Assembly: GCA_002839855.1 (NCBI GenBank)
Contig: PGYV01000006.1
Span: forward strand, 1-64,000
Direction of reading: 5' to 3'
Length of the DNA: 64,000 nt
DNA from: Candidatus Goldiibacteriota bacterium HGW-Goldbacteria-1
Lineage (GTDB): Bacteria > Oederibacteriota > PGYV01
Shown here: positions 24,572 to 34,985 of the stretch, one piece after another
Position numbering within the stretch: the stretch's first letter is position 1
How the letters are laid out: every line of letters starts with the position of its first letter
Program-made: the position numbers and the translations under genes
The notes under the pieces: generated by a model
What the model saw: the letters and a program-made list of their open reading frames with translations, nothing else
Told to the model about the DNA's origin: nothing
Databases searched by the model: none

Positions 24572-26839
24572 ATGCGTAAATTTTACCTGACACTCACCGC
24601 TCTTTTATGCTGTTCGGTTTTTCTTTCAGCCGCTGACAGCGATATTGTTTATTGCGGTGCAGGATATAAACCTGTAATGTCAAAAAAGGCATCGGTTAAT
24701 GTGCCCTGCACCTCGTTTCAGGTGCTTAGGTCATCGGATAATGCATCTGTTTATTCCGGCACTGCATCAGCGCCTGTATATACTTCTGACAGCGAAAGAA
24801 ATGTTTATGTTCTGGACTTTTCGCCGCTTACAACGCCGGGCAATTATTACATAAATGTGGACGGGGTGGGCAGGACGCAGGGTTTTGAAATTTCAGAAAC
24901 GGTTTTTGAGGATGTTTTTAAAAAAGTTTTTCTTGGAATGTATATGTGGCGGTCCGGAACCGCGGTTTCTTATACTTACGGCAGTACAACATATTCCTGG
25001 AACGCCGGACATATGGCTAACGCGAATTTATACTATTCAAACGAGCCGTATTCAAATTCATACAAGGACGGCACAGGCGGCTGGTATGACGCTGGAGATT
25101 ACGGAAGATACCTGGGAAATGTGGGGATAACAGTATGGCCTATGTTTATGGCGTGGGAAGATTTCGGCGATTCAATAAATGCCATGACATACGGGATTCC
25201 TGATTTAAATCCGGGGATGCCGGAATATCTTCAGGAAATAAAATGGGAAACCGACTGGCTGTTTAAAATGATGTACGCGGACGGCAGCGGTAAAATTCAC
25301 GATAAGCTTACAAGCAAAAATCACACTTCAATGAACGTGTTGCCCGCGAATGACACTTCGCTTATGTATTTTCTTCCGTGGAGCACGTATGCCACTTCTA
25401 ATTTCGCCGGCACGATGGCAATGGCGGCAAGATACTTCGCGCCCTATGATTCGTTTTACGCGCAGGAATGCCTTGACGCCGCGGAACTTGCGTTTCAGGC
25501 ATTAATAGACAATCCGTCAATAGTAACATTTGACGCTTACGGGCTTGGTTTTTACACCGGCATTTATAACGGAGATGACGCGGGCAACAGGATATGGGCG
25601 GCCGCGGAACTTTTTGCGTCCACGGGAAAAACGGTTTACCGCGATTATTTTGAAGCAAGGGCTTCAAGCGGATATATGCAGTCTATATATGACTGGAATA
25701 ATCTTTTAGATATGGCTATGCTTACTTATTATTTCTGCGACAGGCCGGGTAAGAATTCGGTCATTACGGACAGGATAAGAACCAACACGATAAATACAGC
25801 AAATGGGATTGTTTCATCCGTTAATTCTCATGGCTATGGAAGGTCAATGTCAAATCACTGGTGGGGAAGTAACGGCGTGGTGGCAAGGATGTCTGTGATT
25901 TTATATTCGGCTTTTAAAATGACAGGGGATTACAAATATAGAAATGCCGGCTTTGAAATATTAAGCCATCTGTTTGGCAGAAATCATTTTGGACGCTCTC
26001 AGGTAACGGGTATCGGCACTAACCCCGCGCTTTATCCGCATGACAGAAGGTGTAATGCCGACGGAATTGCCGCGCCGATACCGGGGTATCTTGTGGGCGG
26101 TTCGCATGGGTCTAATAATACGGATGACCCGATAATTGGAGCAATGCCCGCTGGGCTTCCAAAGGCCGCGTATTGGGTCGATAATGTGGGTTCTTATTCA
26201 TCAAATGAAATTGCCATTAACTGGCAGGCAGGGCTGATATACGGTGTTGCTGCTTTTTTAAAAGACGGGCCGGCGCCTACGGTTACGCCTACCGTTACGG
26301 TAACCCTGACAAGAACAAACACTCCTATTGTATCGCCGACGCCGACAAGGACACTTACAGCGACAAAGACAGCCACAAGGACAATTACTTTTACAAGCAC
26401 AGCTTCGCCTACGCCTACAATTACGTTGACATCAACGGTTACGCCGTTTGTGACATCCACGCCCACGTTTACCATAACCATGACGTCAACAATAACAATT
26501 ACAGCCACCCCAACTTCCGAAATTCCTTCGGTTTATATAACGGTGGGTGAACATTTTCCTTATCCAAACCCGTCAAAAGGAAATGAAATTAAAATAAGAT
26601 ATCAGATAATAAAAGGGCTGGCAAAAACAGTTAACATTCATTTTTACACCCTTGCAGACAGAAAGTTTGACACGATAAAAGAGAATAACATAGGTATAGG
26701 ATGGCATGAAGTTTTGTGGAAGCCCAAAAAGAAACTTGCGTCCGGAATGTATTATTATGTCATTGAAGCGGACAACGGGAAGTTTGGTGGATTAAATAAG
26801 AAAGCTATAAAGCAGGGTGCGGTTGTGGTAATAAAATAG
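24572..26839 (+). CDS. Secreted GH9 cellulase with YPNP C-terminal domain
   Basis: 755 residues with signal peptide (ends FLSAAD). An N-terminal immunoglobulin-like domain (about 25-110, ending TPGNYYINVDGVGRTQGFEI) is followed by the (alpha/alpha)6 GH9 domain. DAGD lies at 173-176 (catalytic base and partner), LFGRNHFGRSQVTGIG and YPHDRR form the substrate signature, and Glu546 in SSNEIAINW is the proton donor. The enzyme should cut beta-1,4-glucan with inversion. No separate carbohydrate-binding module: a Thr-rich linker (about 566-645) runs straight to the C-terminal domain (about 650-755). Begins 14 bases after the GH5 stop, with which it shares a very similar C-terminal domain. The stop is followed at once by an octamer array. 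Confidence 0.93.
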   Translation: MRKFYLTLTALLCCSVFLSAADSDIVYCGAGYKPVMSKKASVNVPCTSFQVLRSSDNASVYSGTASAPVYTSDSERNVYVLDFSPLTTPGNYYINVDGVGRTQGFEISETVFEDVFKKVFLGMYMWRSGTAVSYTYGSTTYSWNAGHMANANLYYSNEPYSNSYKDGTGGWYDAGDYGRYLGNVGITVWPMFMAWEDFGDSINAMTYGIPDLNPGMPEYLQEIKWETDWLFKMMYADGSGKIHDKLTSKNHTSMNVLPANDTSLMYFLPWSTYATSNFAGTMAMAARYFAPYDSFYAQECLDAAELAFQALIDNPSIVTFDAYGLGFYTGIYNGDDAGNRIWAAAELFASTGKTVYRDYFEARASSGYMQSIYDWNNLLDMAMLTYYFCDRPGKNSVITDRIRTNTINTANGIVSSVNSHGYGRSMSNHWWGSNGVVARMSVILYSAFKMTGDYKYRNAGFEILSHLFGRNHFGRSQVTGIGTNPALYPHDRRCNADGIAAPIPGYLVGGSHGSNNTDDPIIGAMPAGLPKAAYWVDNVGSYSSNEIAINWQAGLIYGVAAFLKDGPAPTVTPTVTVTLTRTNTPIVSPTPTRTLTATKTATRTITFTSTASPTPTITLTSTVTPFVTSTPTFTITMTSTITITATPTSEIPSVYITVGEHFPYPNPSKGNEIKIRYQIIKGLAKTVNIHFYTLADRKFDTIKENNIGIGWHEVLWKPKKKLASGMYYYVIEADNGKFGGLNKKAIKQGAVVVIK

Positions 26840-26840
26840 A

Positions 26841-26949
26841 CGGCGGCTAGGCAGCTAGGCAGCTAGGCAGCTAGGCAGCTAGGCAGCTAGGCAGCAAGGC
26901 GGCAAGGCGGCAAGGCGGCAAGGCGGCAAGGCGGCAAGGCGGCAAGGCG
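26841..26949 (+). repeat. Octamer array directly after the GH9 stop codon
   Basis: (GGCAGCTA)n units turn into (GGCAAGGC)n units without changing the 8-base period. The array starts one base after the TAG at 26837-26839, in the same orientation relative to the gene as at 13223-13328. Confidence 0.88.
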
Positions 26950-27150
26950 GGCGCACCTTTTAAGGTGCGGTTGTAGCGAGCATGCGAAGCGGAAATCCCG
27001 GCAATGAAGCGAGCTTGCAATCTGAAGCGGGCGGGACAGTTGGTTGTTAATATGAAGAATATTTTAAATAGAATAGAACCAGTATAAAACGGATTAATTA
27101 TATAAAAACATAATCAAAACAACGCGGGCTAAAGACCCGCGTCTACCAAG
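26949..27150 (+). repeat. Composite repeat plus inverted hairpin
   Basis: 26949-27048 contains the GCGCACCTTTTAAGGTGCGG hairpin, then a block with GAAGCGGAAATCCCGGC and AATGAAGCGAGCTTGC, ending GCGGGACAGTTGG. The same block follows the hairpin at 31575-31683. 27121-27150 is a hairpin of the GCGGG...CCCGC class in reverse orientation, ending GTCTACCA. Confidence 0.75.
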
Positions 27151-27235
27151 GCACAAAGAAACTTCCAACCATCCAACCATCAAGGTGTCTTAAATATATT
27201 CCGTGCTTTTATCATCTATCTCTGATATGTCTTAT

Positions 27236-27290
27236 AGCTTCCCAGCTTCCCAGCTTCCCAGCTTCCCAGCCGCCTAGCTGCCTAGCTGCC
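27236..27290 (-). repeat. Octamer array upstream of the 27449 gene
   Basis: CTTCCCAG units passing into CCTAGCTG units, period 8 with a few exceptions. Reverse orientation to the array at 26841-26949, so the gap is framed by inverted arrays. Confidence 0.75.
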
Positions 27291-27309
27291 GTATTTCTCC
27301 CTTATTTCA

Positions 27310-27338
27310 TTGCCAATCTATCCCTGTTTTAGTATAAT
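27310..27338 (+). promoter_or_regulatory. Predicted promoter of the 27449 GH9 gene
   Basis: TTGCCA (27310-27315), a 17-base spacer and TATAAT (27333-27338), leaving a leader of about 105 bases. Confidence 0.55.
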
Positions 27339-27372
27339 AAACACCGTTTCAGAATTGCACTTTGACCGAAAC

Positions 27373-27386
27373 TTTAAACGCTTAAA
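27373..27386. promoter_or_regulatory. Putative LacI-type operator TTTAAACGCTTAAA
   Basis: Near-palindrome with a CG centre, resembling TTTTAACGTTAAAA at the regulator's own promoter. It lies about 35 bases after the -10 box, consistent with a downstream roadblock site. Confidence 0.45.
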
Positions 27387-27448
27387 TTTGTCAAAATAAT
27401 TGTTAAATGTGATAACCGCAAAAAGAATAATTTAAGGAGAAACGGCAC

Positions 27449-30400
27449 TTGAAAAAACTAACATTGCTGACTATAGCCGTTTTGTTTATAACAGTTAATA
27501 TTTTTTCCGCACAAAATAATGCCATCCGCGTGGACATGGAGGGTTATAGAACCCTTGGTAATAAATATGTAATTCTTGTCGGGAATTCTGCTACATCATT
27601 CACCGTTAAAACTGTTTCGGGCGGTACAACTGTATTTACCGGCACTTTTTCGGCGGCTGTTGCCGATGCCGCGTCCGGTGATTCTGTTAAAACAGGCGAT
27701 TTTTCCGCGCTTACAACACCCGGCGAATACTACGTAGCGGTAACAGGGTTGGGCGAATCTTATAACTTTAGAATATCCGATACCATTCATACTGACACTT
27801 TAACCACTCTTATGCGGGGATTTTACGGGCAGCGCTGCGGCGCATCTGTAACCTTAACTCACAGGGGAACCACTTTTACCCACGGCGCGTGCCATTTAAA
27901 TGACGGAACTTACGCGGGTTCAACCGGATTAAACGGGACAAAGAATACAACCGGAGGCTGGCACGACGCCGGCGATTACGGCAAGTACGCCTTAAACTGC
28001 GGCGTAACAAACGGCGAGCTTCTTCTTATGTACGAAAAATATTACGATGCGCTTGAACACATTAATCTTGGGCTTCCATATTCCGGCGGCGCGCTGCCTG
28101 ACGTTCTGACCGAAATTAAATACAACCTTGACTGGCATAAAAAAATGCAGCACACAAACGGCGGTGTTTTCCACAAACTTTCAAACGGCTTTCCTCAGAA
28201 TATTATGCCGACGTCAGATACTGATACAAGGTATATCTTTGCAATATCTTCCGCCGCGACCGCGGATTTTGCGGCTGTAATGGCAATTGCGGCGCGCGTT
28301 TTTGATATGTATGACGCCGCGTACGCCGCGGAATGCCTGACAGCCGCACAAAACGCGTGGGCTTTTTTACAGGCAAACCCCAATATTGTCCCGGCCGGCG
28401 GTTTTACTGACGGCAGTATGGGCGGAATTTACGGCGATACCGATGACAGTGATGAAAGGTTATGGGCGGCGGTTGAACTGTTTAACACCACAGGCGAGGC
28501 GCAGTATAATACTTATGTTGCCGCGCATTATACGGATAGAACGCTTACATTAATGTCTGACCTTGGCGATGATTGGAAAGAACTTCATCCCGTTGCTTAT
28601 ATGTCATATATGCAGTCCAAACAGCCATCGGTAAATACCACCGTGGTTAACGCTATGAAAACGTTATTTCAGCCGCAGGTTAACACGTTCAGGAACAGGG
28701 TGCAGTCAACGAACGGGTATAAGTTTGTACTTAACTCCGGCGATTATTACTGGGGCTCAAACTCTGTTGCTTTAAACAGGGCGATACGGCTTGTTGCGGC
28801 ATCGGAAATATTCGGAGATGATACTTATAAAGACGCCGCGGAAGAAGTGCTTCATTATATCCTTGGCAGAAACGCCATGAATAAATCTTATCTTACTTAC
28901 GTCGGCGAGGTTTACACGAACCAGCCTCATCACCAGCCGTCTGCCGCGGATGGAATTACGCCGCCCTGGCCCGGGATTCTTGCCGGAGGGCCAAATGAAT
29001 ATTACGATACAATAGGGGCGCCGGCAAAATGTTATGTTGATGATGCAGGGAATTACACTTCCAACGAAGTGGCAATAAACTGGATGGCGGCGTACGCTTA
29101 TGTGCTTGCGGCTTTTGTTCCGACGCCGGGGCCTACAAATACGCCTACCAATACCCCCACGTCTTTATGCCACCCGCTTACATGTACTTTTACGCAGACA
29201 AGCACACCGACTGTCACTGCCACGCCGATAAATGTTTTAAGGGTAAATGTGGCGGGGGCTCAGGTAACCACCGGCGGAAATGTCTGGCTTGCCGACAAAG
29301 CATATATAGCGGGAAGCTGGGGTTATAACACACCCGCAAATACCGGCGACCGTACCGCGCTTGGAAATATTGTAAACAACACAACAGATGATGTTTTGTA
29401 TCTTACGGAAAGATGGGGCGCGGCGCTTTCTTATACTTTTGACCTTGCAGACGGCTGGTATCTTGTCACGCTTAAATTTAATGAAATGTTTGTAAACAGC
29501 GCCAATGCCAGGCTGTTTAATATACTTCTTGAAGGGCAGGTTGTGGAATCGTCTTTTGACGTTTATGCCGTTAATAACAGCCAGGCATACGCGGTTGACA
29601 GAAGTTATCCGGTATTGTTAACAGATGGAAAACTGAACATTGACCTTACGCAGGTAACCGAAATGTGTATTTTAAACGCGCTGCGGATAGAATCATATTA
29701 CCCTCCAACCGCCACTTATACATACACTCCTTTAAACACAAATACGTTCACAAATACCGCGACAGCAACCGCTACATTTACAAATACATCCACAAGCGAA
29801 TGCTATCCGCTTACATGTACGTTTACAAATACCAATACTTACACAAGCACACAAACGCCTACAAACACGCCTGTGCCCACTCCGATACGCGTAAACTGCG
29901 GAGGCGCGGCTTATCTTGACGGCGCGGGGAACACATGGGCTGCGGATTATGGGTTTACCGGCGGGACTGCCACATCTGTAACTGACGCGATTGCAGGCAC
30001 AACAGATGACACGCTTTATCAAAGCGAAAGGTACGGAAACCCGTCATATACTTTTACCGTTCCAAACGGATATTATGATATTACGTTTAAGTTCGCTGAA
30101 ACATGGTTCAACGCGGCAGGGGAGAGGATTTTTGACGTAAGTGTGGAGGGAGTAACTGTAATTGACAATCTTGACTTATATGTATCAGCTCCCGGAGCAA
30201 TGCGCGCGTATGATGTAATTATATCAAATGTTTTAATTACGGACGGGCAGATAAATATAACCGCTTCATCCGCGGTTGACAGCGCCAACTTCCGCGCCAT
30301 TGCAATAATCCCCGCGGGCCCGGCGCCTACATTCACATATACAAATACGGTGCCTCCGACAAACACACATACGAACACAAATACCGATACTGCGACAGCC

Positions 30401-31534
30401 ACATCCACTTTCACAAACACTTATACGGCAACAGATACCGCCACAAGCACATATACTTATACGCATACCAGTTCACATACCGCCACAAATACACCGGAGC
30501 CTCCCACAAATACACATACCGCAACTGATACCGCGACATATACTTATACGAATACAAATACATCCACTTTCACATATACGCATACACATACGGCAACGCA
30601 TACCAATACGGAAACCCCGACAGACACAAATACCGCAACAATTACAAACACTCCGCCGCCGGGCAGCACAAACACGCATACTTTCACAATTACATCAACT
30701 CCGTCGGATACTCATACCGCCACATATACTTATACTTACACATTTACAAATACGGCAACGCAGACCTATACCGAAGTGCCTCCGACCTTTACAGGTACTT
30801 TCACGGAAACGTTTACGTTCACATACACTTCAACTTACACGCACACGGCAACAATAACAGATACGGTTCCGCCGGGAAGCACGTCCACTAACACCCCCAC
30901 GCAAACGCTGATTCCGTCAAATACCCACACGCATACGGCCACTGAAACAAGTACTTATACAAACACTTATACCGCCACAAATACTTTTACGGAAACAAAC
31001 ACGGTTCCGCCGGGAAGTACAAACACTAACACTCCCACAGAAACGCTGATTCCGTCAAACACTGATACCGCTACACATACACACACGCATACGTTTACAA
31101 ATACATACACGGCTACAAGTACACCTGTTATTCCGACTGATACGCATACGGCAACGGCAACGGTTCCGGCGCCCACAGCCACGATTACAAATACTCCCTC
31201 TTCCATTATCGCGGAAGACGCAAAACAGATAATTTCTGAAGTTATGATTTATCCAAATCCTTATAATTCTAAAATTTCTCCGGCAGGACCCTTTGTCATA
31301 TTTAAACTTGCGAAGAATGCCGCAGGAGTGTCGCTTAGAATATATTCATCTTCATTCAGGCTTGTGAAAAATATTGAATTTGAAGGAGTATTTACGGCAG
31401 GGTTGAACAGGGCGCATACCCGCGCAGAAGATTTTAAAAATCTTTCAAACGGCACTTATTATTTTGTCCTGACAGCGGACGGTGCATCAGGAAAAGCCAA
31501 AAGCAAAGCGGATAAGATGATTGTCTTAAAATAG
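27449..31534 (+). CDS. Secreted GH9 cellulase with two malectin-like modules, long Thr-rich linker and YPNP domain
   Basis: 1361 residues, TTG start with AAGGAG upstream. Signal peptide (ends IFSAQ), immunoglobulin-like domain (about 20-108), then GH9 (about 110-555) with DAGD at 173-176 and Glu540 in TSNEVAINW. Two malectin-like (diglucose-binding) domains follow: about 594-750 (LRVNVAGAQ...NALRIESYYP) and 811-953 (IRVNCGGAAY...FRAIAI). Then about 300 residues of alternating Thr linker, for example TNTHTATDT, broken by PPGSTNT stretches. The C-terminal domain (about 1258-1361) has YPNPYNSK, YSSSFRL and GTYYFVL. The malectin modules probably hold the enzyme on glucan chains. The linker is unusually long for a cellulase. 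Confidence 0.92.
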   Translation: MKKLTLLTIAVLFITVNIFSAQNNAIRVDMEGYRTLGNKYVILVGNSATSFTVKTVSGGTTVFTGTFSAAVADAASGDSVKTGDFSALTTPGEYYVAVTGLGESYNFRISDTIHTDTLTTLMRGFYGQRCGASVTLTHRGTTFTHGACHLNDGTYAGSTGLNGTKNTTGGWHDAGDYGKYALNCGVTNGELLLMYEKYYDALEHINLGLPYSGGALPDVLTEIKYNLDWHKKMQHTNGGVFHKLSNGFPQNIMPTSDTDTRYIFAISSAATADFAAVMAIAARVFDMYDAAYAAECLTAAQNAWAFLQANPNIVPAGGFTDGSMGGIYGDTDDSDERLWAAVELFNTTGEAQYNTYVAAHYTDRTLTLMSDLGDDWKELHPVAYMSYMQSKQPSVNTTVVNAMKTLFQPQVNTFRNRVQSTNGYKFVLNSGDYYWGSNSVALNRAIRLVAASEIFGDDTYKDAAEEVLHYILGRNAMNKSYLTYVGEVYTNQPHHQPSAADGITPPWPGILAGGPNEYYDTIGAPAKCYVDDAGNYTSNEVAINWMAAYAYVLAAFVPTPGPTNTPTNTPTSLCHPLTCTFTQTSTPTVTATPINVLRVNVAGAQVTTGGNVWLADKAYIAGSWGYNTPANTGDRTALGNIVNNTTDDVLYLTERWGAALSYTFDLADGWYLVTLKFNEMFVNSANARLFNILLEGQVVESSFDVYAVNNSQAYAVDRSYPVLLTDGKLNIDLTQVTEMCILNALRIESYYPPTATYTYTPLNTNTFTNTATATATFTNTSTSECYPLTCTFTNTNTYTSTQTPTNTPVPTPIRVNCGGAAYLDGAGNTWAADYGFTGGTATSVTDAIAGTTDDTLYQSERYGNPSYTFTVPNGYYDITFKFAETWFNAAGERIFDVSVEGVTVIDNLDLYVSAPGAMRAYDVIISNVLITDGQINITASSAVDSANFRAIAIIPAGPAPTFTYTNTVPPTNTHTNTNTDTATATSTFTNTYTATDTATSTYTYTHTSSHTATNTPEPPTNTHTATDTATYTYTNTNTSTFTYTHTHTATHTNTETPTDTNTATITNTPPPGSTNTHTFTITSTPSDTHTATYTYTYTFTNTATQTYTEVPPTFTGTFTETFTFTYTSTYTHTATITDTVPPGSTSTNTPTQTLIPSNTHTHTATETSTYTNTYTATNTFTETNTVPPGSTNTNTPTETLIPSNTDTATHTHTHTFTNTYTATSTPVIPTDTHTATATVPAPTATITNTPSSIIAEDAKQIISEVMIYPNPYNSKISPAGPFVIFKLAKNAAGVSLRIYSSSFRLVKNIEFEGVFTAGLNRAHTRAEDFKNLSNGTYYFVLTADGASGKAKSKADKMIVLK

Positions 31535-31566
31535 CAGCTAGGCAGCTCAGCAGCTTAGAAGCTCAG
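31535..31566 (+). repeat. Short octamer array directly after the stop codon
   Basis: CAGCTAGG, CAGCTCAG, CAGCTTAG and AAGCTCAG units starting on the base after the TAG at 31532-31534. Confidence 0.7.
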
Positions 31567-31574
31567 TTTAGATC

Positions 31575-31796
31575 TGGTAGGCGCACCCTTCAGGGTGCGG
31601 TTATAGCAAGCCTGCGAAGCGGAAATCCCGGCAATGAAGCGAGCTTGCGAGTGAAAGCAGGCGGGACAGTTGAACTTGGTTGTAAACAAAACGACTTCTG
31701 CCTCTGTTATAACGACGTTATTACTATGCGTACGAAACAAAAAAAATCGCAACAATTAAATCTAAACAGTACGGGATAAAAACCCACATCTACCAA
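31575..31796 (+). repeat. Composite hairpin repeat and a decayed inverted hairpin
   Basis: 31575-31600 is TGGTAGGCGCACCC-TTCA-GGGTGCGG; it continues to about 31683 with the block shared with 26949-27048. The stem differs from that copy at paired positions (ACCTT/AAGGT versus ACCC/GGGT), so pairing is kept. 31767-31796 is a degraded reverse copy ending ATCTACCA. Confidence 0.7.
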
Positions 31797-31810
31797 TACC
31801 AAACCTTCAG

Positions 31811-31848
31811 AGCCGCCAAGCCGCTTAGCTGCCCAGCTGCTTAGCTGC
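31811..31848 (-). repeat. Degenerate octamer array upstream of the GH5 gene
   Basis: CCGCCAAG, CCGCTTAG, CTGCCCAG and CTGCTTAG units in the pre-gene orientation. Confidence 0.6.
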
Positions 31849-31877
31849 AGTCCTTTGTTAAACATTTAACCGCAACT

Positions 31878-31891
31878 TTTTAACGTTAAAA
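31878..31891. promoter_or_regulatory. Putative LacI-family operator, exact copy of the lacI-operon site
   Basis: TTTTAACGTTAAAA, identical over all 14 bases to 21447-21460. A TAATAT box at 31907-31912 would place this palindrome over the -35 region. Confidence 0.65.
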
Positions 31892-31975
31892 CTGTCAAAA
31901 GTATGGTAATATACAGGAACGTGATTTTTCATTATGAAATGGCTTAAAATACCATGCAAAAAAGAGGAGATTTCA

Positions 31976-34912
31976 ATGAAAAAATCTTTAAACGCCTTAT
32001 TAATGGTGTTTATCTTTATTCCTTTATTATATGCCACGCCTGTATCTGAAAACGGCGAGCTTAAGCTTGTCGGAAATCAGCTTTCCAATTCATGCGGAAA
32101 TCCGGTCCAATTAAAAGGAATGTCCAGCATGGGGCTTCAGTGGTACGGCGTTGGTCAGTGTCTGGATACCGCCACTATGGATTATATGGTTAATACAATT
32201 GGAATTGATGTATTCAGGGCTGCTATGTATGTTGATGAAGGCGGATACCTGACTGATAAAACGAAATACTCTAATATGGTAAATACAATTGTTGACTGGT
32301 GCGAAGCACGGGGTATTTATGTGATAATTGACTGGCATATGCTTACGCCGGGCGATCCTAATGCTCATATTAATGAGGCCAAAACTTTTTTCGCGGAAAT
32401 GTCATTAAGGCATAAAGATAAAAAGCACGTAATATATGAAATCTGCAACGAACCTAACGGCGTTTCGTGGTCAACTGTTCAGACTTACGCGAATATCATA
32501 ATCCCCATAATCCGCGCAAATGACCCTGACACCATAATAATAGTAGGTACGCCTAACTGGTCACAGCTTGGTACTGATGTTGCAAATAATAAATTAAACT
32601 ATACAAATATTATGTACACGTTTCATTTCTATGCCGCATCACATTCCACCGGCTTAGTTACGCCCTTTACCGATAAACTTCCAATTTTCTGTACAGAGTG
32701 GGGCATAAGCGATGCAAGCGGAAACGGCGCAATTGACACTGCAAACGCCACGAATTTTTTAAACATATTTGACGGAGCCAATACAGGCGGTCAGAAAATA
32801 AGCTGGGCAGGGTGGTCGTGGTGTGATAAAAACGAATCTTCTGCGTATCTGCAGGCAGGGTCGTGCCTCAGCAACCCGCCAAGGTTTACAACCGCGGGTA
32901 ACTATATAATAGGCAAGATTCAGACGAATCCGAATAACTGGACAGCGTGTAACGCGCAGACTCCCACTTTTACAAAAACAATAACACCGGGCGGGCCTAC
33001 GTTTACACCCACCAGAACGCCCACTCCTTTTGCAAGTTTGTTGGTCAACTGTGCCGGGCCGCAGTATACAAATGCGGAAGGCGTATGGCAGGCTGATAAA
33101 GCTTACGCGGCAGGAAGCTGGGGATATGTGGGTGGTACGGTTGTAAGCAGGGGAAGTGTGGCAATTGGCAATACCACAGATGACACGCTGTATCAGACTG
33201 AACGTTATGCGGACCCGGTGGAATACAGGTTTGATATTCCTAACGGGACATATTCGGTTACGTTTAAAATGTGTGAATCTTATTGGGGAAACACGACAGG
33301 CGGAAACGGAAGCAGGATATTTGACATAGTAGCGGAAAACAATACTGTAGTAAACAACCTTGATTTGTACGCGGTGGCGGGATATAACAATGCTTATGAC
33401 GTAACGGTCAATATTACCGTAAATGACGGGCAGCTTAATATATCAATGCCTGCTGATGTTGATAACGGGCTTATTAACGCGATAAAAATTGTAAACGCGG
33501 CTTCTGTGACAAACACTCCCACAAGGACCAATACGTTTACCGCCACAAGGACGCATACAAATACGTTTACAAAAACATTCACGCACACTTTTACAAGGAC
33601 GAATACTTTTACCGCGACAAGGACAAACACCTTTACCGCGACAATTACTCATACTTTTACAGCCACAAGGACAAATACGCCCGTACCTCCCACAAACACG
33701 TTTACAAATACGGCTACAAGGACATATACGCCGGTACCTCCCACAAACACATTTACAAATACGGCGACAAGGACATATACGCCGGTACCTCCCACAAACA
33801 CATTTACAAATACGGCTACAAGGACATATACTCCTGTGCCGCCAACAAGCACATTTACTGACACAGCCACAAAGACAAATACGCCCGTTCCGCCTACAAA
33901 CACGTTTACTAAAACGGCTACAAATACTGCAACAAACACATTTACAAATACGGCAACTAACACAGCCACAAAAACAAACACGCCTGTGCCGCCGACAAAC
34001 ACATTCACGAACACTGCCACAAAGACAAACACGCCGACTGTTACGGAAACACCTATCCCGGGCAGCACTGATACGTTTACACATACAATAACAAATACAT
34101 TTACAAAAACAAATACGTTTACAAATACGCATACTGCAACTGATACATTTACGCCTGTTCCGCCCACAAGTACGTTCACAAACACGGCGACAAATACATT
34201 TACAAATTCCAATACCGCCACCAATACAAATACCGCCACAATTACAAACACGCCTCCGCCGGGAAGCACAAATACGTTTACGCACACAATAACAAATACA
34301 TTTATAAATACGGCCACAAATACGTTCACGTCAGTGCCGCCGACAGCCACGCATACATATACAAGGACGTTTGTAAATACGGCCACAAACACTTTCACGT
34401 CAGTGCCGCCGACAGCCACGCATACATTTACAAGGACGTTTATAAATACGGCCACAAATACGTTCACGTCAGTGCCGCCGACAGCCACGCATACGTTTAC
34501 CGTTTCTTATACTGAAACAGCCGTTGTTTTTACCCCCACATATACCTTTACGGCAACCGTAACTGTTGTGTTTACAGGTACGCCAACGCCGGTTGCTACT
34601 GAAGGCAAAAAAGCCGAAATTAAAGATGTTGATGTTTATCCGGTTCCTTTTGGAAAAAAAGGGAACGTATATTTTGAATTTACCCTTACCAAAAGCATGA
34701 ACTCCGTTGAGCTGAAGATTTATTCTTCGGGTTACAGGCTGTTAAAGAGAGTTGATGTTTCTTCGGCATGCGTTCCCGGAAGAAAGAAGAGCGCAATAGC
34801 GGCAGGGGAATTTGTAAATCTTGCAAATGGGACGTATTATTTTGTACTGGAAGGTAATAGCGCGGACGGATATGTGAGAAGCAGGACAGAGAAGATGATA
34901 ATTTTAAAATAG
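31976..34912 (+). CDS. Secreted GH5 endoglucanase with malectin-like module, very long Thr-rich linker and YPNP domain
   Basis: 978 residues. The start at 31976 follows AAGAGGAG and begins the signal peptide; an upstream in-frame ATG (31934) adds 14 residues without a ribosome site. The GH5 domain (about 20-325) is a close paralogue of the one at 22497: [19 protein letters not shown], Glu159 in YEICNEPNG and Glu241 in FCTEWG. A malectin-like domain (about 355-508, LLVNCAGPQ) follows. The linker (about 510-880) includes near-exact DNA repeats: a 51-base unit three times near 33686-33838 (17 residues ending TYTPVPP) and a 69-base unit near 34307-34500 ([11 protein letters not shown]). The C-terminal domain has YPVPFGK instead of YPNP, then YSSGYRL and GTYYFVL. 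Confidence 0.92.
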   Translation: MKKSLNALLMVFIFIPLLYATPVSENGELKLVGNQLSNSCGNPVQLKGMSSMGLQWYGVGQCLDTATMDYMVNTIGIDVFRAAMYVDEGGYLTDKTKYSNMVNTIVDWCEARGIYVIIDWHMLTPGDPNAHINEAKTFFAEMSLRHKDKKHVIYEICNEPNGVSWSTVQTYANIIIPIIRANDPDTIIIVGTPNWSQLGTDVANNKLNYTNIMYTFHFYAASHSTGLVTPFTDKLPIFCTEWGISDASGNGAIDTANATNFLNIFDGANTGGQKISWAGWSWCDKNESSAYLQAGSCLSNPPRFTTAGNYIIGKIQTNPNNWTACNAQTPTFTKTITPGGPTFTPTRTPTPFASLLVNCAGPQYTNAEGVWQADKAYAAGSWGYVGGTVVSRGSVAIGNTTDDTLYQTERYADPVEYRFDIPNGTYSVTFKMCESYWGNTTGGNGSRIFDIVAENNTVVNNLDLYAVAGYNNAYDVTVNITVNDGQLNISMPADVDNGLINAIKIVNAASVTNTPTRTNTFTATRTHTNTFTKTFTHTFTRTNTFTATRTNTFTATITHTFTATRTNTPVPPTNTFTNTATRTYTPVPPTNTFTNTATRTYTPVPPTNTFTNTATRTYTPVPPTSTFTDTATKTNTPVPPTNTFTKTATNTATNTFTNTATNTATKTNTPVPPTNTFTNTATKTNTPTVTETPIPGSTDTFTHTITNTFTKTNTFTNTHTATDTFTPVPPTSTFTNTATNTFTNSNTATNTNTATITNTPPPGSTNTFTHTITNTFINTATNTFTSVPPTATHTYTRTFVNTATNTFTSVPPTATHTFTRTFINTATNTFTSVPPTATHTFTVSYTETAVVFTPTYTFTATVTVVFTGTPTPVATEGKKAEIKDVDVYPVPFGKKGNVYFEFTLTKSMNSVELKIYSSGYRLLKRVDVSSACVPGRKKSAIAAGEFVNLANGTYYFVLEGNSADGYVRSRTEKMIILK

Positions 34913-34973
34913 AGGCTTGGATGCTTTGAGGCTTGGATGCTTTGAGGCTTGGAAAGCTTGGCAGCTCGGCTTG
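34913..34973 (+). repeat. Tandem array after the GH5 stop (AGGCTTGGATGCTTTG units)
   Basis: A 16-base unit made of two related octamers, AGGCTTGG and ATGCTTTG, repeated about three times from the base after the stop, ending in CAGCTCGG. Confidence 0.65.
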
Positions 34974-34985
34974 AGTCTTTTGTCA

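Noticed and set aside
33443-34488. Two antisense open frames of about 280 residues, rich in Cys/Arg or Val
   Set aside because: They are the complement of the Thr-x linker. ACN Thr codons read backwards as NGT and never create stops, so long antisense frames arise automatically. The same holds at 30073-30679, 37688-38232, 41325-41879, 46021-46907, 59539-59760 and 60895-61143.
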